Source: CAZVWQ01 sp964631275 (lineage in GTDB: Bacteria; Patescibacteriota; JACMRA01). Taken from it: DNA of 64,000 bases. A program made the translations under genes and the position numbers. Under the pieces are notes generated by a model. It was not told where the DNA came from. It made no database searches and saw nothing but the letters and a program-made list of their open reading frames with translations. The DNA is taken from the NCBI GenBank assembly GCA_964631275.1, contig CAZVWQ010000004.1, positions 24,818 to 88,817 of the forward strand, in the 5' to 3' direction. Of this stretch, positions 25,072 to 34,250 are shown piece after piece; the stretch's first letter is position 1, and each line of letters opens with the position of its first letter.

Positions 25072-25128
25072 ATTTAATAGCTTTAATTAAACTTAAACTT
25101 TTAGGTATATTAAACTAGTCTTGTCCCT

Positions 25129-27162
25129 TTATTTTTCTACAACTCTAAAATAATCTAGATCAGCTGAGAATTTTTGAATTTGCCTACCTTCTCCTAAAAA
25201 AAACTTTGGCATAAACTCAACATAAGTTAACCTAATTGGATTGATATAAGCACCAAAGAGGCTAAGCACTAGATTAAAAATATGACCTATAGCTAAAATC
25301 AAAATCGCTAAAACAATACCCAAACCAGGATCAGTAGCTTCATAAATCATTCCAGCCAAGAGGTTGACAATCGTAGCAATTACCCCGCCAGTTAAGCCAA
25401 TAGCAATAATACGAGTAAAAGACATTAAGTCTGCTCCCATCTGCACAACTCCATATAAGCCTCTAGGACCAAATAAAAACCCTAAAAACTTACCTACAAA
25501 TTTCTTAGCTTCATTAAAAATCAATAAACCAAAGACCGAAACTCCGAGTAAAATTTGAGCTGCAAAGTTAAGTTCTTGGCTGGTCATTACAAAATAAGCA
25601 ACCGCTGAGAAAATAAAGAAAACCCAGGCAAACTGACCTAAAGCTTTATTATACTCACTACGTTTAATTGAATTAACAATTCTAATCATATAGGCAACCA
25701 AAAGGTTAAAAAAACCTATCAAGATAGCCAAAGACATCATAAAAATAATAGGGCTGGCTCCACCTAGCTCATTATTAAGAAAATTATTCACTGGAAGGTT
25801 AGCTTCAGGAGTAAGAACATCAACTAACTGAAACTTGGCTAAGAATTGATGAATTGGAGTTGAGTCTTCTATTGGTGTTCCGGTCAAACTTTTCATAAAA
25901 TCACTATTAAAAAAGTTTCCAGCCCAAGAATTAGTTAGAGTTCCTAAAACTATAGTTGCAATACCTGAGAAGAAAAATAGTGAAAAAGTACTTTGGAATT
26001 CTTTTTTTAGTTTAGTAAAGAATAAAAAATATCCAGTAAATACAGAAAGAATTAAGCCATACAAAGCGTCATTAAGACAAAAAGCAAAGAAAATCACAAA
26101 AAACAAAGCTAAAATATTAGTTGGATCAACTTCTTTATTGTCAATAGTTCCGATTGACTGAGCTATACTATGAAAACCATTCAGTGAGCCATCGTTTTCC
26201 CAATCAAAAACTTCTTGATTCCAATCTACTCTTTGGTAAGGCAAGTCTTTCTGAGCCAAAAATTCCTTTACTTGCTCTTCTTCTTTTTCTGAAACAGAAA
26301 CTATAGCAAATATACTGTTACTCGATTCTGTTGGTCTAAAAACTTTATTAATTGATTCTGCAATTGATATTTCTACCTGAATAGATGCATGTAGAGCTAA
26401 TAGGCTAGTTAAAATTTCTTGACTAACTTTTTGATTTTCTACCCCCAGCCTAGACATGGCGGAATTATTCTCACTAATTTCTTTGTCAATTTTTTGGATT
26501 ATTTCTTCAACTGTGTATAATTCTAAATCAGCATACTCACTCTTGCTAATAAATAATTTAACAGCCTCTAAAGTGTTATCATCAAAAATCAAAACTTGAT
26601 ATTCTCCTATACTTTCTAGCTCTACTCTAGGTCTTACCATATCATCAGCGTCTTCTATTTCACCTTGAAGTTGTAGTTTTTTAATGGCCTCCCAGCTATT
26701 ATTAATATAAATATCAAAATCAGCTATAAAATTAGCAAAACTTTCGCTAAAAAGTTTTTTTTTGTCTTGATTATTCCGACTAAATTCAATAATATTGTTT
26801 TTTTGGTTTATTAAATTATCTTCTTGGTCTATTAGCTCAGCAATTTCTAATAAATTACTTCTATTTTTTTTGGCTTTTTCTAGGTCTTCGCTAGAACCTT
26901 CTATGCGGTCGTCAACAAAAACTGACAAAAAACCACTTTTGCGGTTTTCTTCGATAACTTTATTAAGTATCTGTAATTCTTTTTGCAGATCTTTGATTTC
27001 TACTTTAGGAAAATAATAATCTACATTTACCCATTCTTTGCCTAATTCTTTTGGATCTAAAACTTCAAATCCAAAACCTGAGAAAACTAGACTTTCAAAA
27101 AAATTCTGAACTTGATTTTCCTTAAAAGAAATTAAAAAATTTTGAGTTTTAACTAGAGACAT
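25129..27162 (-). CDS. ntpI: V-type ATPase subunit I/a
   Basis: A 677-residue subunit forming the stator and half-channels of a V/A-type ATPase. The N-terminal half (residues 1-350) is soluble and coiled-coil-rich, linking to the peripheral stalk. The C-terminal half has about seven to eight spans (FFVIFFAFCLNDALYGLILS through IILAIGHIFNLVLSLFGAYINPIRLTYVEFMPKFF), including LMSFTRIIAIGLTGGVIATIVN around the essential Arg. The ending LTYVEFMPKFFLGEG.....F matches the family. It is 10 bp downstream of a small coiled-coil gene and 0.9 kb from subunit D; the other subunits are not in the window. Confidence 0.93.
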   Translation of the reverse strand: MSLVKTQNFLISFKENQVQNFFESLVFSGFGFEVLDPKELGKEWVNVDYYFPKVEIKDLQKELQILNKVIEENRKSGFLSVFVDDRIEGSSEDLEKAKKNRSNLLEIAELIDQEDNLINQKNNIIEFSRNNQDKKKLFSESFANFIADFDIYINNSWEAIKKLQLQGEIEDADDMVRPRVELESIGEYQVLIFDDNTLEAVKLFISKSEYADLELYTVEEIIQKIDKEISENNSAMSRLGVENQKVSQEILTSLLALHASIQVEISIAESINKVFRPTESSNSIFAIVSVSEKEEEQVKEFLAQKDLPYQRVDWNQEVFDWENDGSLNGFHSIAQSIGTIDNKEVDPTNILALFFVIFFAFCLNDALYGLILSVFTGYFLFFTKLKKEFQSTFSLFFFSGIATIVLGTLTNSWAGNFFNSDFMKSLTGTPIEDSTPIHQFLAKFQLVDVLTPEANLPVNNFLNNELGGASPIIFMMSLAILIGFFNLLVAYMIRIVNSIKRSEYNKALGQFAWVFFIFSAVAYFVMTSQELNFAAQILLGVSVFGLLIFNEAKKFVGKFLGFLFGPRGLYGVVQMGADLMSFTRIIAIGLTGGVIATIVNLLAGMIYEATDPGLGIVLAILILAIGHIFNLVLSLFGAYINPIRLTYVEFMPKFFLGEGRQIQKFSADLDYFRVVEK

Positions 27163-27172
27163 TGTTTTTTGT

Positions 27173-27445
27173 TTAGACTAATTTATATAGTTCGGCAAGA
27201 GCTCTGAGAATATCTTCTTCAGTAAGTCTTAAAGAAATATTTTGATTAATAGAGAGATTGCTTAAGCCGTCAGGAGCATAGTCCCTAAGGTCATTTTTAA
27301 CTTCTTCTTTGAGTCTTTCCACTTCTTGGAGGTACTTTGATTTTTCGTTTTCTGGGAGTTTATCATTATCATTAACTTGCTGTCTAAGTTTAGCAATTTT
27401 AGTTTTTAGTTCTTGGATGTATTCTTCAAAATTAACAATAGCCAT
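27173..27445 (-). CDS. small coiled-coil protein in V-ATPase context
   Basis: A 90-residue charged helical protein. About residues 9-52 form a coiled coil (IQELKTKIAKLRQQ, EKSKYLQEVERLKEEVKNDL). The C-terminus ends SLRLTEEDILRALAELYKLV. It lies 10 bp before the subunit I gene on the same strand, so co-transcription is likely. By size and position it could be a stalk subunit (E/G/H-like) or an assembly factor, but no sequence match is recognised. Confidence 0.55.
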   Translation of the reverse strand: MAIVNFEEYIQELKTKIAKLRQQVNDNDKLPENEKSKYLQEVERLKEEVKNDLRDYAPDGLSNLSINQNISLRLTEEDILRALAELYKLV

Positions 27446-28070
27446 ATTTTTGGTTGAGTGGTTTTAGAAAAATGTTTAATTTAGTATTAATTTTTAATCT
27501 GCTTAAGAATAGATTGAGATTTTTATGTTCAACACAAATCAAATTTTAGTTTTTTTTGAAATTTAAATTTTTCGTTTTAGTTATGCCTAATCAGTGTTAA
27601 AAAGAAGTATTTGAAAATTAAAAAGCCTTAATTTGGGTTGATTTGAGTATAAAAAGAATTTTATGACTAACCCATATACGACTTATATATTCCGAACATT
27701 CTAAATTTGCTTAAAAAAGTTTTTTTATGTTTAATAACTTGTCAAAATTTAGTGTAGGATTGCTAAAAATATCCAAAATATCTAAGTCATATATATGAAA
27801 TAAATAAAATAAATAGAATTCTTTAAACTTGCTTTATTATATCAAAAAAATAAGCTATTTTTTGTTTATTTTAAAGTAAAAAGTGCCAAGCTCATGTAAA
27901 AAGACTTTTACTTTATTTAATGAAAAAATAAAGATTTTTGAAAGATTTTTGAAAGATTTTAAGGCAAGACTTTTGCTTTAGTGACTTATTTAAAAGAAAG
28001 AGTTTTCTAATTCTTATTGAATTTTTAACAAAGCAAAAAATTGACAAATCTAAAAAATCCTAAAGTTAGT
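27446..28070. other. gene-free gap inside the V-ATPase region
   Basis: Contains a TATACTCAA-ended family member (about 27535-27653, ending GATTTGAGTATAAAA), a member of the AAGTAAA repeat (27838-27922) and a short ATTTTTGAAAG tandem near 27935. No ORF. These repeats separate subunit D from the rest of the cluster. Confidence 0.55.
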
Positions 28071-28658
28071 TTAGTTATTAAAGACTTTGATTAAGGTTGC
28101 TTTTTCAAAATTTGACTTTTCCATTAAAGCACTTTGTATAAATTTTATCTGAGAAGCAATACTATCCATTTTGTTTTCTAGATTGCTAATTTGGCGACTT
28201 ACTTTTTGGATTTCTACGGCTACTTTTTGTACATTCAGCCTAATTTGACTAAGCTTCAGTATAATCGAAAAATAATTAGCAAAAATATCTAAACTCAGTT
28301 TGATATCTTTTTTGAGGCCTTTCCTTTTTGGTTTACGTAGGGTAATTTTTAGAGTGTCGACATAAACTCCAGAGACACGTTTTTTTTGAGTGACTAGATC
28401 CATTACTGGAACTTGCTCAAGGATTGAATTTAAAGCTTCGCTACTAACAAAAATCATCGATCTGTCGTATTGACTAAGAATTTTTTGTAGCTCTTTGGAG
28501 ACTTTTTTTTCTAGTTGTTTACCTTCCCTAGACATTTCCAAAAAAGTGTAAATCAACCCAGACCTCTTTTCTTTCAGAAGCTTGTGTCCATTTTTAACCA
28601 ATTTTTGTTGGGTTTTTAGGAGTAGTAAGTTTTGCTTGTTAGGAGCTAACATAAGCAA
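28071..28658 (-). CDS. ntpD: V-type ATPase subunit D
   Basis: A 195-residue central-stalk subunit that couples ATP hydrolysis in the A3B3 head to ring rotation. The start APNKQNLLLLKTQQKLVKNGHKLLKEKRSGLI is the family signature (P-x-K-x-x-L-x-x-L-K...LLK-KR..L). The protein is a long antiparallel coiled coil with a beta insert (about 85-110). An alternate start at residue 3 is possible. It is upstream of the small coiled-coil and subunit I genes on the same strand, across a 625-bp repeat gap. Confidence 0.88.
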   Translation of the reverse strand: MLMLAPNKQNLLLLKTQQKLVKNGHKLLKEKRSGLIYTFLEMSREGKQLEKKVSKELQKILSQYDRSMIFVSSEALNSILEQVPVMDLVTQKKRVSGVYVDTLKITLRKPKRKGLKKDIKLSLDIFANYFSIILKLSQIRLNVQKVAVEIQKVSRQISNLENKMDSIASQIKFIQSALMEKSNFEKATLIKVFNN

Positions 28659-28879
28659 GTATAAGAAAGATAGAAATAAACAAACTTGTCAATTATAAAA
28701 CTAAATTTTACTAAAACAAAACCTAACCAAGTAAAAAGTCCGTTAAAAGGCCTATGTTAATTTAAAATTTTGATATATTTGGGAATTTTGTAATTAAGGT
28801 TTTTTAAGCAAAACAAATGTAGCAGTTTTATCTAAATTTGACATTTTTACTGATTAAATAAATAAAAAATTATAATATT

Positions 28880-29686
28880 ATGACTCAAGAAGAATATTTA
28901 GATTTAGTTATAGAAGTTAACAGACTTAGACAAGGGATTCATCTTTTTAATGAAGAAGAAATTTCTGAAGAAGCTTTAGATCAGCTAAAACATAAGATAA
29001 CTCAGTACGAAAAAGAAAATCCAAATAAAATTTCGGCAAATAGCCCTAATTGTACAATTGCTGGAGGAGTGGCTGAAGGCTTTGAAAAATTTAATCACAA
29101 AAGACGGATGCTGTCTCTAACAGACGTTTTTAGCTTTGAAGAATTACAAGATTGGCAAAAAAAATGGCAAAATTATCTACAAAAAAATTTTGAAGTAATG
29201 AGCTCTAACTCAAATTTAAATTTTACTGAACCTGAAGCCTCTTTGTTTACAGAATCATCAACCAAACCAAAGTTTATAAATAAAAATATCAAGCCTAAAT
29301 ACATCTGTGAACCCAAAATTGATGGCTTGGCAGTTAGTCTTCACTACGAAAATGGTAATTTAGTTGCTGGAGCTACTAGAGGAGATGGTTTAACTGGTGA
29401 GTTAATAACTAAAAACCTCAAACAAATCAAAAGTATCCCTAAGGAAATTTTAGATAAAAGAAAGCTAGAAGTTAGAGGTGAGGTCTTTATTACCAAAGAT
29501 GACTTTGAACAATTAAATAAAGATATCGCAAAAGGTTGTAAAGTAGGTAGGCAAGGTAAAACAGGTCAAGAAGCGGTTTTTGCTAATTCTCGTAATGCTG
29601 CAGCTGGCACTCTCAGGCAGCTGGATTCTAGGATTGTAGCTGAAAGAAACTTAAGTTTTATTGCTTATGGAGTATATTTTGGGTAG
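28880..29686 (+). CDS. ligA: NAD-dependent DNA ligase, truncated after part of the adenylation domain
   Basis: A 268-residue fragment of LigA (normally about 660-700). Present: the NMN-binding Ia domain (about 1-60), the short LSLTDVFSFEEL region, the nucleotidyl motif I CEPKIDGLAVSLHYENG with the adenylated Lys (about residue 151), GATRGDGLTGE, LEVRGEVF and NSRNAAAGTLRQLDS. It stops at FIAYGVYFG-TAG. Missing: motif IV (DGVVIK), motif V, OB fold, zinc finger, HhH and BRCT. No continuation is visible in any frame downstream, only a TATACCC repeat. As it stands it could at most self-adenylate; a pseudogene or split gene is likely. Confidence 0.85.
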   Translation: MTQEEYLDLVIEVNRLRQGIHLFNEEEISEEALDQLKHKITQYEKENPNKISANSPNCTIAGGVAEGFEKFNHKRRMLSLTDVFSFEELQDWQKKWQNYLQKNFEVMSSNSNLNFTEPEASLFTESSTKPKFINKNIKPKYICEPKIDGLAVSLHYENGNLVAGATRGDGLTGELITKNLKQIKSIPKEILDKRKLEVRGEVFITKDDFEQLNKDIAKGCKVGRQGKTGQEAVFANSRNAAAGTLRQLDSRIVAERNLSFIAYGVYFG

Positions 29687-29758
29687 TTTAATATATAGGC
29701 TAGTCTAGATTTAATTTTAACAAGTTATTAGCTACTAAGCCTTTTTTTAATTAAGTTT

Positions 29759-29868
29759 ATACCAGTCCATTTACTACTTACCAAAAATTTAACTTTTCAT
29801 AAGCAAATAAATCTTTTATTTAAGTTAAACTCTTAACGGGTAATTATTATAAATAAATGGTGTGTAAA
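29759..29868 (-). repeat. TATACCC-family dispersed repeat
   Basis: Starts TATACCAGTCCATTTACTAC and contains TTTTCATAAGCAAATAAATC and TAACGGGTAATTATT. It lies between the end of the truncated ligA and the pheS stop. Confidence 0.8.
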
Positions 29869-29878
29869 AGTTTACAAT

Positions 29879-30880
29879 TTAGGCTAGCTCTTTTCCTTTC
29901 AAAAAGTTAAGATTACCTTCAAAAAGTTGAGAAAGTCCATGAAATCCGTATTTTATTTGTGCCATCCGATCCAAACCAAATCCGAAAGCCAAACCTTGCC
30001 ATTCATTAGAATCAAGTCCCATATTGACAATCACCTTAGGGTGAACCAATCCAGCTCCACCAACTTCTAGCCACTCACCTTTGGCCTTAGAATTAGGATT
30101 AGAAATATCAATCTCCAAACTAGGAATGGTATAAGGAAAATAATTAGCTCTCAAACGGAATTTAAGATTAGCTCCTGGAAACAAACCATTAAAAAACTCT
30201 TCAATCAAAGTTTTGAGGTGAGCTGTAGAAATGTTGCGATCAACCACCAAACACTCAATTTGATGAAACATAAAATCATGGGTAGCATCAATTTTTTCGT
30301 TACGATAAACTTGACCTGGAGCTACAATTTTAAATGGTGGCTTATGACTCTCTCCATATCTAATCTGAACTGCAGAAGTATGAGTTCGTAAGACTAAATT
30401 TTCACCTCTAGAGTCTTTTTGTTTAAGATAAAAAGTATCTTGCATACTTCTAGCTGGGTGATAATCAGGAATATTAAGCCTGGACATACAGTAATCTTGA
30501 GTTTCCACTAGAGGCCCATCAACCACCTCAAATCCCATTTTTTTGAATATATCAGTAATTTCTTGAGTGATTAGAGTAATTGGATGGAGACTTCCACCAC
30601 TCAATCTATATTTCTGAAAACTAAAAAAAGTCGGGTCAAAATTAGTAAAATTATCTTTTTCCTGTTCTATCTGAATAGCCTGAACTTGCCGATTAAAGAT
30701 CTCCTCAATTTGTTTTTTTAGGGTATTAAGCTCTTGGCCTAATTTTGTTTTTTCTTCTTTGTTGGCAGTTTTTATATTTTGCTTGATCTCTAGAATACGA
30801 CCAGAGTTAATCAACTGATCTCGTATCTCTTTACATTCGTTTATAGTTTGAGCTACACTTAAGTCTTTAATTGTGGGCAT
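29879..30880 (-). CDS. pheS: phenylalanyl-tRNA synthetase alpha subunit
   Basis: A 333-residue class II aminoacyl-tRNA synthetase catalytic subunit. An N-terminal coiled coil (about 15-85) contacts tRNA-Phe. Then HPITLITQEITDIFKKMGFEVVDGP (motif 1), VLRTHTSAVQIR, PGQVYRNEKIDATHDFMFHQIE (motif 2) and LAFGFGLDRMAQIKYG (motif 3). The length is normal. The beta subunit gene pheT, usually directly downstream, is not here; the next gene is ligA on the opposite strand. The subunits are therefore encoded apart. Confidence 0.96.
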   Translation of the reverse strand: MPTIKDLSVAQTINECKEIRDQLINSGRILEIKQNIKTANKEEKTKLGQELNTLKKQIEEIFNRQVQAIQIEQEKDNFTNFDPTFFSFQKYRLSGGSLHPITLITQEITDIFKKMGFEVVDGPLVETQDYCMSRLNIPDYHPARSMQDTFYLKQKDSRGENLVLRTHTSAVQIRYGESHKPPFKIVAPGQVYRNEKIDATHDFMFHQIECLVVDRNISTAHLKTLIEEFFNGLFPGANLKFRLRANYFPYTIPSLEIDISNPNSKAKGEWLEVGGAGLVHPKVIVNMGLDSNEWQGLAFGFGLDRMAQIKYGFHGLSQLFEGNLNFLKGKELA

Positions 30881-31616
30881 TAAACAGAATTTTATAATTA
30901 TCTTGGCGATATTAGTTTAGATATCCTTATCCCTTAAAGGGTTAATAAATAAGCCTTTAGAAGTTAGAATGTTTGTCTAAGTTTAAGATTGGTTAATTAT
31001 GTTTATTTTTAGGATTTATTTAAAAATTTATATAATAAGTTAACTGAAATTAGGTTTTTTGAATATTTGAATATTTTTTTAATTTTGATTAAACTAAGCT
31101 AAAAACAAATTTTAACCTCTAAAAAACTGAAACTTGTTTTTATAAATAAAAAGATAAATTGAGTGTTTTTTTGTAGCTATGGAGGCTATTATTGATTATA
31201 AAGTTATAATTTTTATAAAATTGATCAAAAACTACCTGTAGATTTATTGATTTAAAAACACTAAATATAGTACTTAATAGGGAAATTCTGAAAGTTATAA
31301 ATAATTTACCAAACTTCTCTAATTATATTGTTTTAGACTAGCTTAAGTCAGTATTTAATCAATAGATGCAAGCTTTTTTTAAAAAATTTTAGTATACTTG
31401 TTTTTATTAATTACTCTAAAGTTGTCAAAAAATAGTAAACTATATATAATATTTTATCAAAAAATATCGATTAGTTAACTAAAAATCAAATCTTTGCTTA
31501 TTAAAAACTAATTTAGTTTAGGTTTATTGTCTTTTTTTAAAAAAGTACTATCAATAAGCTAATTATTAGTCATAAAAAATTAAGCAACTATCAAAAACAA
31601 AAAATAAAGATTACTC
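30881..31616. other. gene-free gap
   Basis: About 735 bp of AT-rich sequence between divergent pheS and the 681-residue protein gene. A block ACACTAAATATAGTACTTAA near 31258 resembles the interior of the CTTCCGCA elements. Otherwise no feature is recognised; promoters for both genes must lie here. Confidence 0.5.
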
Positions 31617-33662
31617 ATGGTACGTAAATCAAAAAAAAATCAGAATCCTCAAGTCACCTTTAGTCAGCCAGACCCTGGCTATAATCCTAATTATCAGAGT
31701 CAAGGATATCCTCAGCAAGCACAGCCTCAACCAACCGTTAATAACTATCCTAATACAGGCTACCAAACCAACCAGGTATATACTACTCAACCAGCTTCTC
31801 AACCCTATTATAATAACTATACTCAAACAAATCCAAATCAAACCATTAACAACCCTGGTACAATGTTTACTGGGCCTCAACCCTCTCAGCAAATTAAAAA
31901 ACCTTTTAGTTTTAAAGAATTCCTAAAAAAAAGATGGTGGCTAGTAATTTTAGTTGGAATATTAATAATTGGCGTAATTACTATCGGCTTAATAGCCTTT
32001 TTGTCCAGCCAAAATCAAGGCGAAAGTCAGCAAGTTGTAGTTTATGACAATGTTAGGGTGGCCATCAATGCCCCTAGCACCCTGCCTAAAGGTACACCTG
32101 GTGATTGGGAAATTCAGCTAGAAAACAAAGAATCAGCTTCTCTGACTAATATTCAGCTACAACTAAAGTTTGATCAAGATTTTCAATATTTACAAGAATA
32201 CAACCCTCGACCAGATAATTTAGAAGGAACCTTATATTCTATTCCTAGACTTGATCCAGTTAGTGGTAGAGCACCTAATAGTACAGTTAGATTTCAGGGC
32301 CTACTAAATGGCAATGTAGATGTAGAAACAAGAATGGGGGGTGTTATTTCTTATGTTCCAGAATTACCTGATGGAACTCGATTAGAAGTAGTAGAAATTG
32401 AATTAAAAGAAGCTATTACCAGAATTACAAGTCCCAAAATTAATATTTCTATTAATCCTTCTGCAAACGAGATCCAAAATGGTGGAGAAGTAGAGTTTGT
32501 AGTTTTGATAGAAAATACAACTGATCAAGAAATTCGTGACCTTAGGCTAAGAATGATCTATCCAGGTAACGAAAAAAGTTTTATTTACAAATCTTCTAAA
32601 TATTTTCGATCAGCTAATGCTGCCCCAATTAATCAACCAAGTAATGGAGATGATATCTGGGATATTAGCAGATTGCCTGCTGGAACTAGGCAAACCTTGT
32701 CAGTTATCGGTAATGTTTTTGGCAGTGATAAGAGTAGCCAAACCTTTGGAGTCGAGATCGGAATTAAGAACAACCAAAATGATTATCAGACCATTTGGCA
32801 AGGCTATAAAGATGTAGTTATCATTGCTCAACCACTACTAATCACTACCGAAATCCTTGGCAAAGATAGTTTTAATTTGGTTGAACCAGGAGAAACTATT
32901 AATATCGAAGTAAGCTATCAAAACCAAAGTCAAAGAACTCTAAGCAATGTAGAAATCTTTAGTTTTATTGAAGATCGAGCTAAAATACTTGATTTAAGCA
33001 CTATTAGATTTTCTGGAGGAGAAAGAGGTGATGTTACTGGTAGCGAATTAGTATGGAAAGCACCTAGAATTCCTGGTTTGGCTACGCTAACTCCCAATCA
33101 ATCCGGTAGCTTTAAATACAGTGTTAAAATCCTAGATGAAGAAAATTTTGTAAAAACTAGCTTAGATCAGCAACAATATGTTTTAATTCCTGGGGTTAGA
33201 GCTAAAGCTGATAGTTTGGATCAAATAGTAAATACTGGAGCAACCTATCGAGGCCGTGGAAAATTAGTTTTTGACTCACCAAAACCAGAAGTTGTGGGCA
33301 TCAATCCTTCTACTAACAGAAAAATTTATAAATTCACTTGGAGAATCACTAGTCGTCAAAATGAAGTGACTGAAACTCAAGTTAGAGCCATAACTCCAGT
33401 AGTTGGAGCTTGGAGACCTGAAAGTGTAGAACCTGCCAGCAGTCGGAGCAGTTTAACTTACAACGAACAAACTGGACAAATCATCTGGGATATTGGCAAT
33501 GTTAGAAGCTATACTGGAATTACAACTAAAACCTTAGAAGTTACCTTTGAGCTAGAAATTGGCGAAGGTGAGAATATTATTTTAGAAAATCCAACAGCTA
33601 CAGGCTTAGATGTCTTTACTGGTGAAAAATATGAGATTAAACTAGGAAACGTAAGAGGCTAG
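31617..33662 (+). CDS. large surface protein with DUF11-like beta domains
   Basis: A 681-residue protein in three parts. Residues 1-100 are Pro/Gln/Asn/Tyr-rich low-complexity cytoplasmic sequence (NPNYQSQGYPQQAQPQPTVN). One span lies at about 110-130 (WWLVILVGILIIGVITIGLI). The external 550 residues are successive Ig-like beta domains with the DUF11 pattern, e.g. INPSANEIQNGGEVEFVVLI then ENTTDQEIRDLRLRMIYP, and VEPGETINIEVSYQNQSQRT. No cysteines or enzymatic motif are seen. It probably forms part of the cell surface layer or an adhesion structure. The N-terminal design resembles the protein at 38074. Confidence 0.7.
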   Translation: MVRKSKKNQNPQVTFSQPDPGYNPNYQSQGYPQQAQPQPTVNNYPNTGYQTNQVYTTQPASQPYYNNYTQTNPNQTINNPGTMFTGPQPSQQIKKPFSFKEFLKKRWWLVILVGILIIGVITIGLIAFLSSQNQGESQQVVVYDNVRVAINAPSTLPKGTPGDWEIQLENKESASLTNIQLQLKFDQDFQYLQEYNPRPDNLEGTLYSIPRLDPVSGRAPNSTVRFQGLLNGNVDVETRMGGVISYVPELPDGTRLEVVEIELKEAITRITSPKINISINPSANEIQNGGEVEFVVLIENTTDQEIRDLRLRMIYPGNEKSFIYKSSKYFRSANAAPINQPSNGDDIWDISRLPAGTRQTLSVIGNVFGSDKSSQTFGVEIGIKNNQNDYQTIWQGYKDVVIIAQPLLITTEILGKDSFNLVEPGETINIEVSYQNQSQRTLSNVEIFSFIEDRAKILDLSTIRFSGGERGDVTGSELVWKAPRIPGLATLTPNQSGSFKYSVKILDEENFVKTSLDQQQYVLIPGVRAKADSLDQIVNTGATYRGRGKLVFDSPKPEVVGINPSTNRKIYKFTWRITSRQNEVTETQVRAITPVVGAWRPESVEPASSRSSLTYNEQTGQIIWDIGNVRSYTGITTKTLEVTFELEIGEGENIILENPTATGLDVFTGEKYEIKLGNVRG

Positions 33663-33665
33663 ATT

Positions 33666-33726
33666 AGTCTTGTCCATAACTCAAATTTACAAAACTTTGA
33701 TCCCGTAAAATAGGTTTCGAGACATG
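33666..33726 (-). repeat. GTCTCA-type repeat, shortened
   Basis: AGTCTTGTCCATAACTCAAA then TTTACAAAACTTTGATCC and TAGGTTTCGAGACATG. The central spacer of the longer copies is missing. Confidence 0.8.
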
Positions 33727-33745
33727 ATTACCTTTTAATCTTAAC

Positions 33746-33856
33746 TCAATCCCTTTATTACCCTAAATTTAGCTCTTCATAAGGAAATAATCTTTTATTT
33801 AAGGCTAAAGTGTCTTAACGGGTAGGGTAATTACTGCGACGATAGCGGCAAGGTAT
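33746..33856 (-). repeat. TATACCC-family dispersed repeat
   Basis: TCAATCCCTTTATTACCCTA, TTTAGCTCTTCATAAGGAAA, TAACGGGTAGGGTAATTACT and the end AAGGTATA. It contains a small extra GGGTA duplication. Confidence 0.8.
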
Positions 33857-33961
33857 AAGCTTTATAGTATCAAATTTGATTAAGGAACTGGTATAAAAAA
33901 ATAACTAGTAATAACGTCTCAAAACCTATTTTTACTGTTGATATGTTTATTTACTAATTCC

Positions 33962-34230
33962 TTACAGAATCCATTTGAAATTTTTTACCAATTTAAAACT
34001 AAAAATTAAGAAATGGTTGCATTTAATTTTAAATAAAAAAAATCTAAAGTTTTAATTAAGAACAATTCTAAATTACAATTTTTGAAACAACTAAAAGTTA
34101 AAAATCTACATTCTATACCATTTTATAACCAAATTTAAGATCAAAGCTAAGCTTAATTCGATTCTAAAGGTACTTTGTAGCCTTTTTAAGATTTAAAAAT
34201 GTAAATTTTGAAACTGAATTGAATATAAAA
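33962..34230 (-). repeat. diverged copy of the 407-bp repeat
   Basis: Matches the right arm (18930-19225) in order: TTGAAATTTTTTACCAATTT, GCATTTAATTTTAAATAAAA, ACAATTTTTGAAACAACTAA, CATTTTATAACCAAATTTAA, AGGTACTTTGTAGCC and TTGAAACTGAATTGAATATA. Many substitutions mark it as old. Confidence 0.7.
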
Positions 34231-34250
34231 TACAAGTAATTAAATAGCTT

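Larger units (their letters stand above)
33663..34250. other. repeat-filled gap
   Basis: Holds a GTCTCA repeat (33666-33726), a TATACCC repeat (33746-33856), a GTCTCA half copy (about 33915-33945) and a diverged copy of the 407-bp family (33962-34230). No ORF. It is the densest run of dispersed repeats in the window. Confidence 0.7.
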
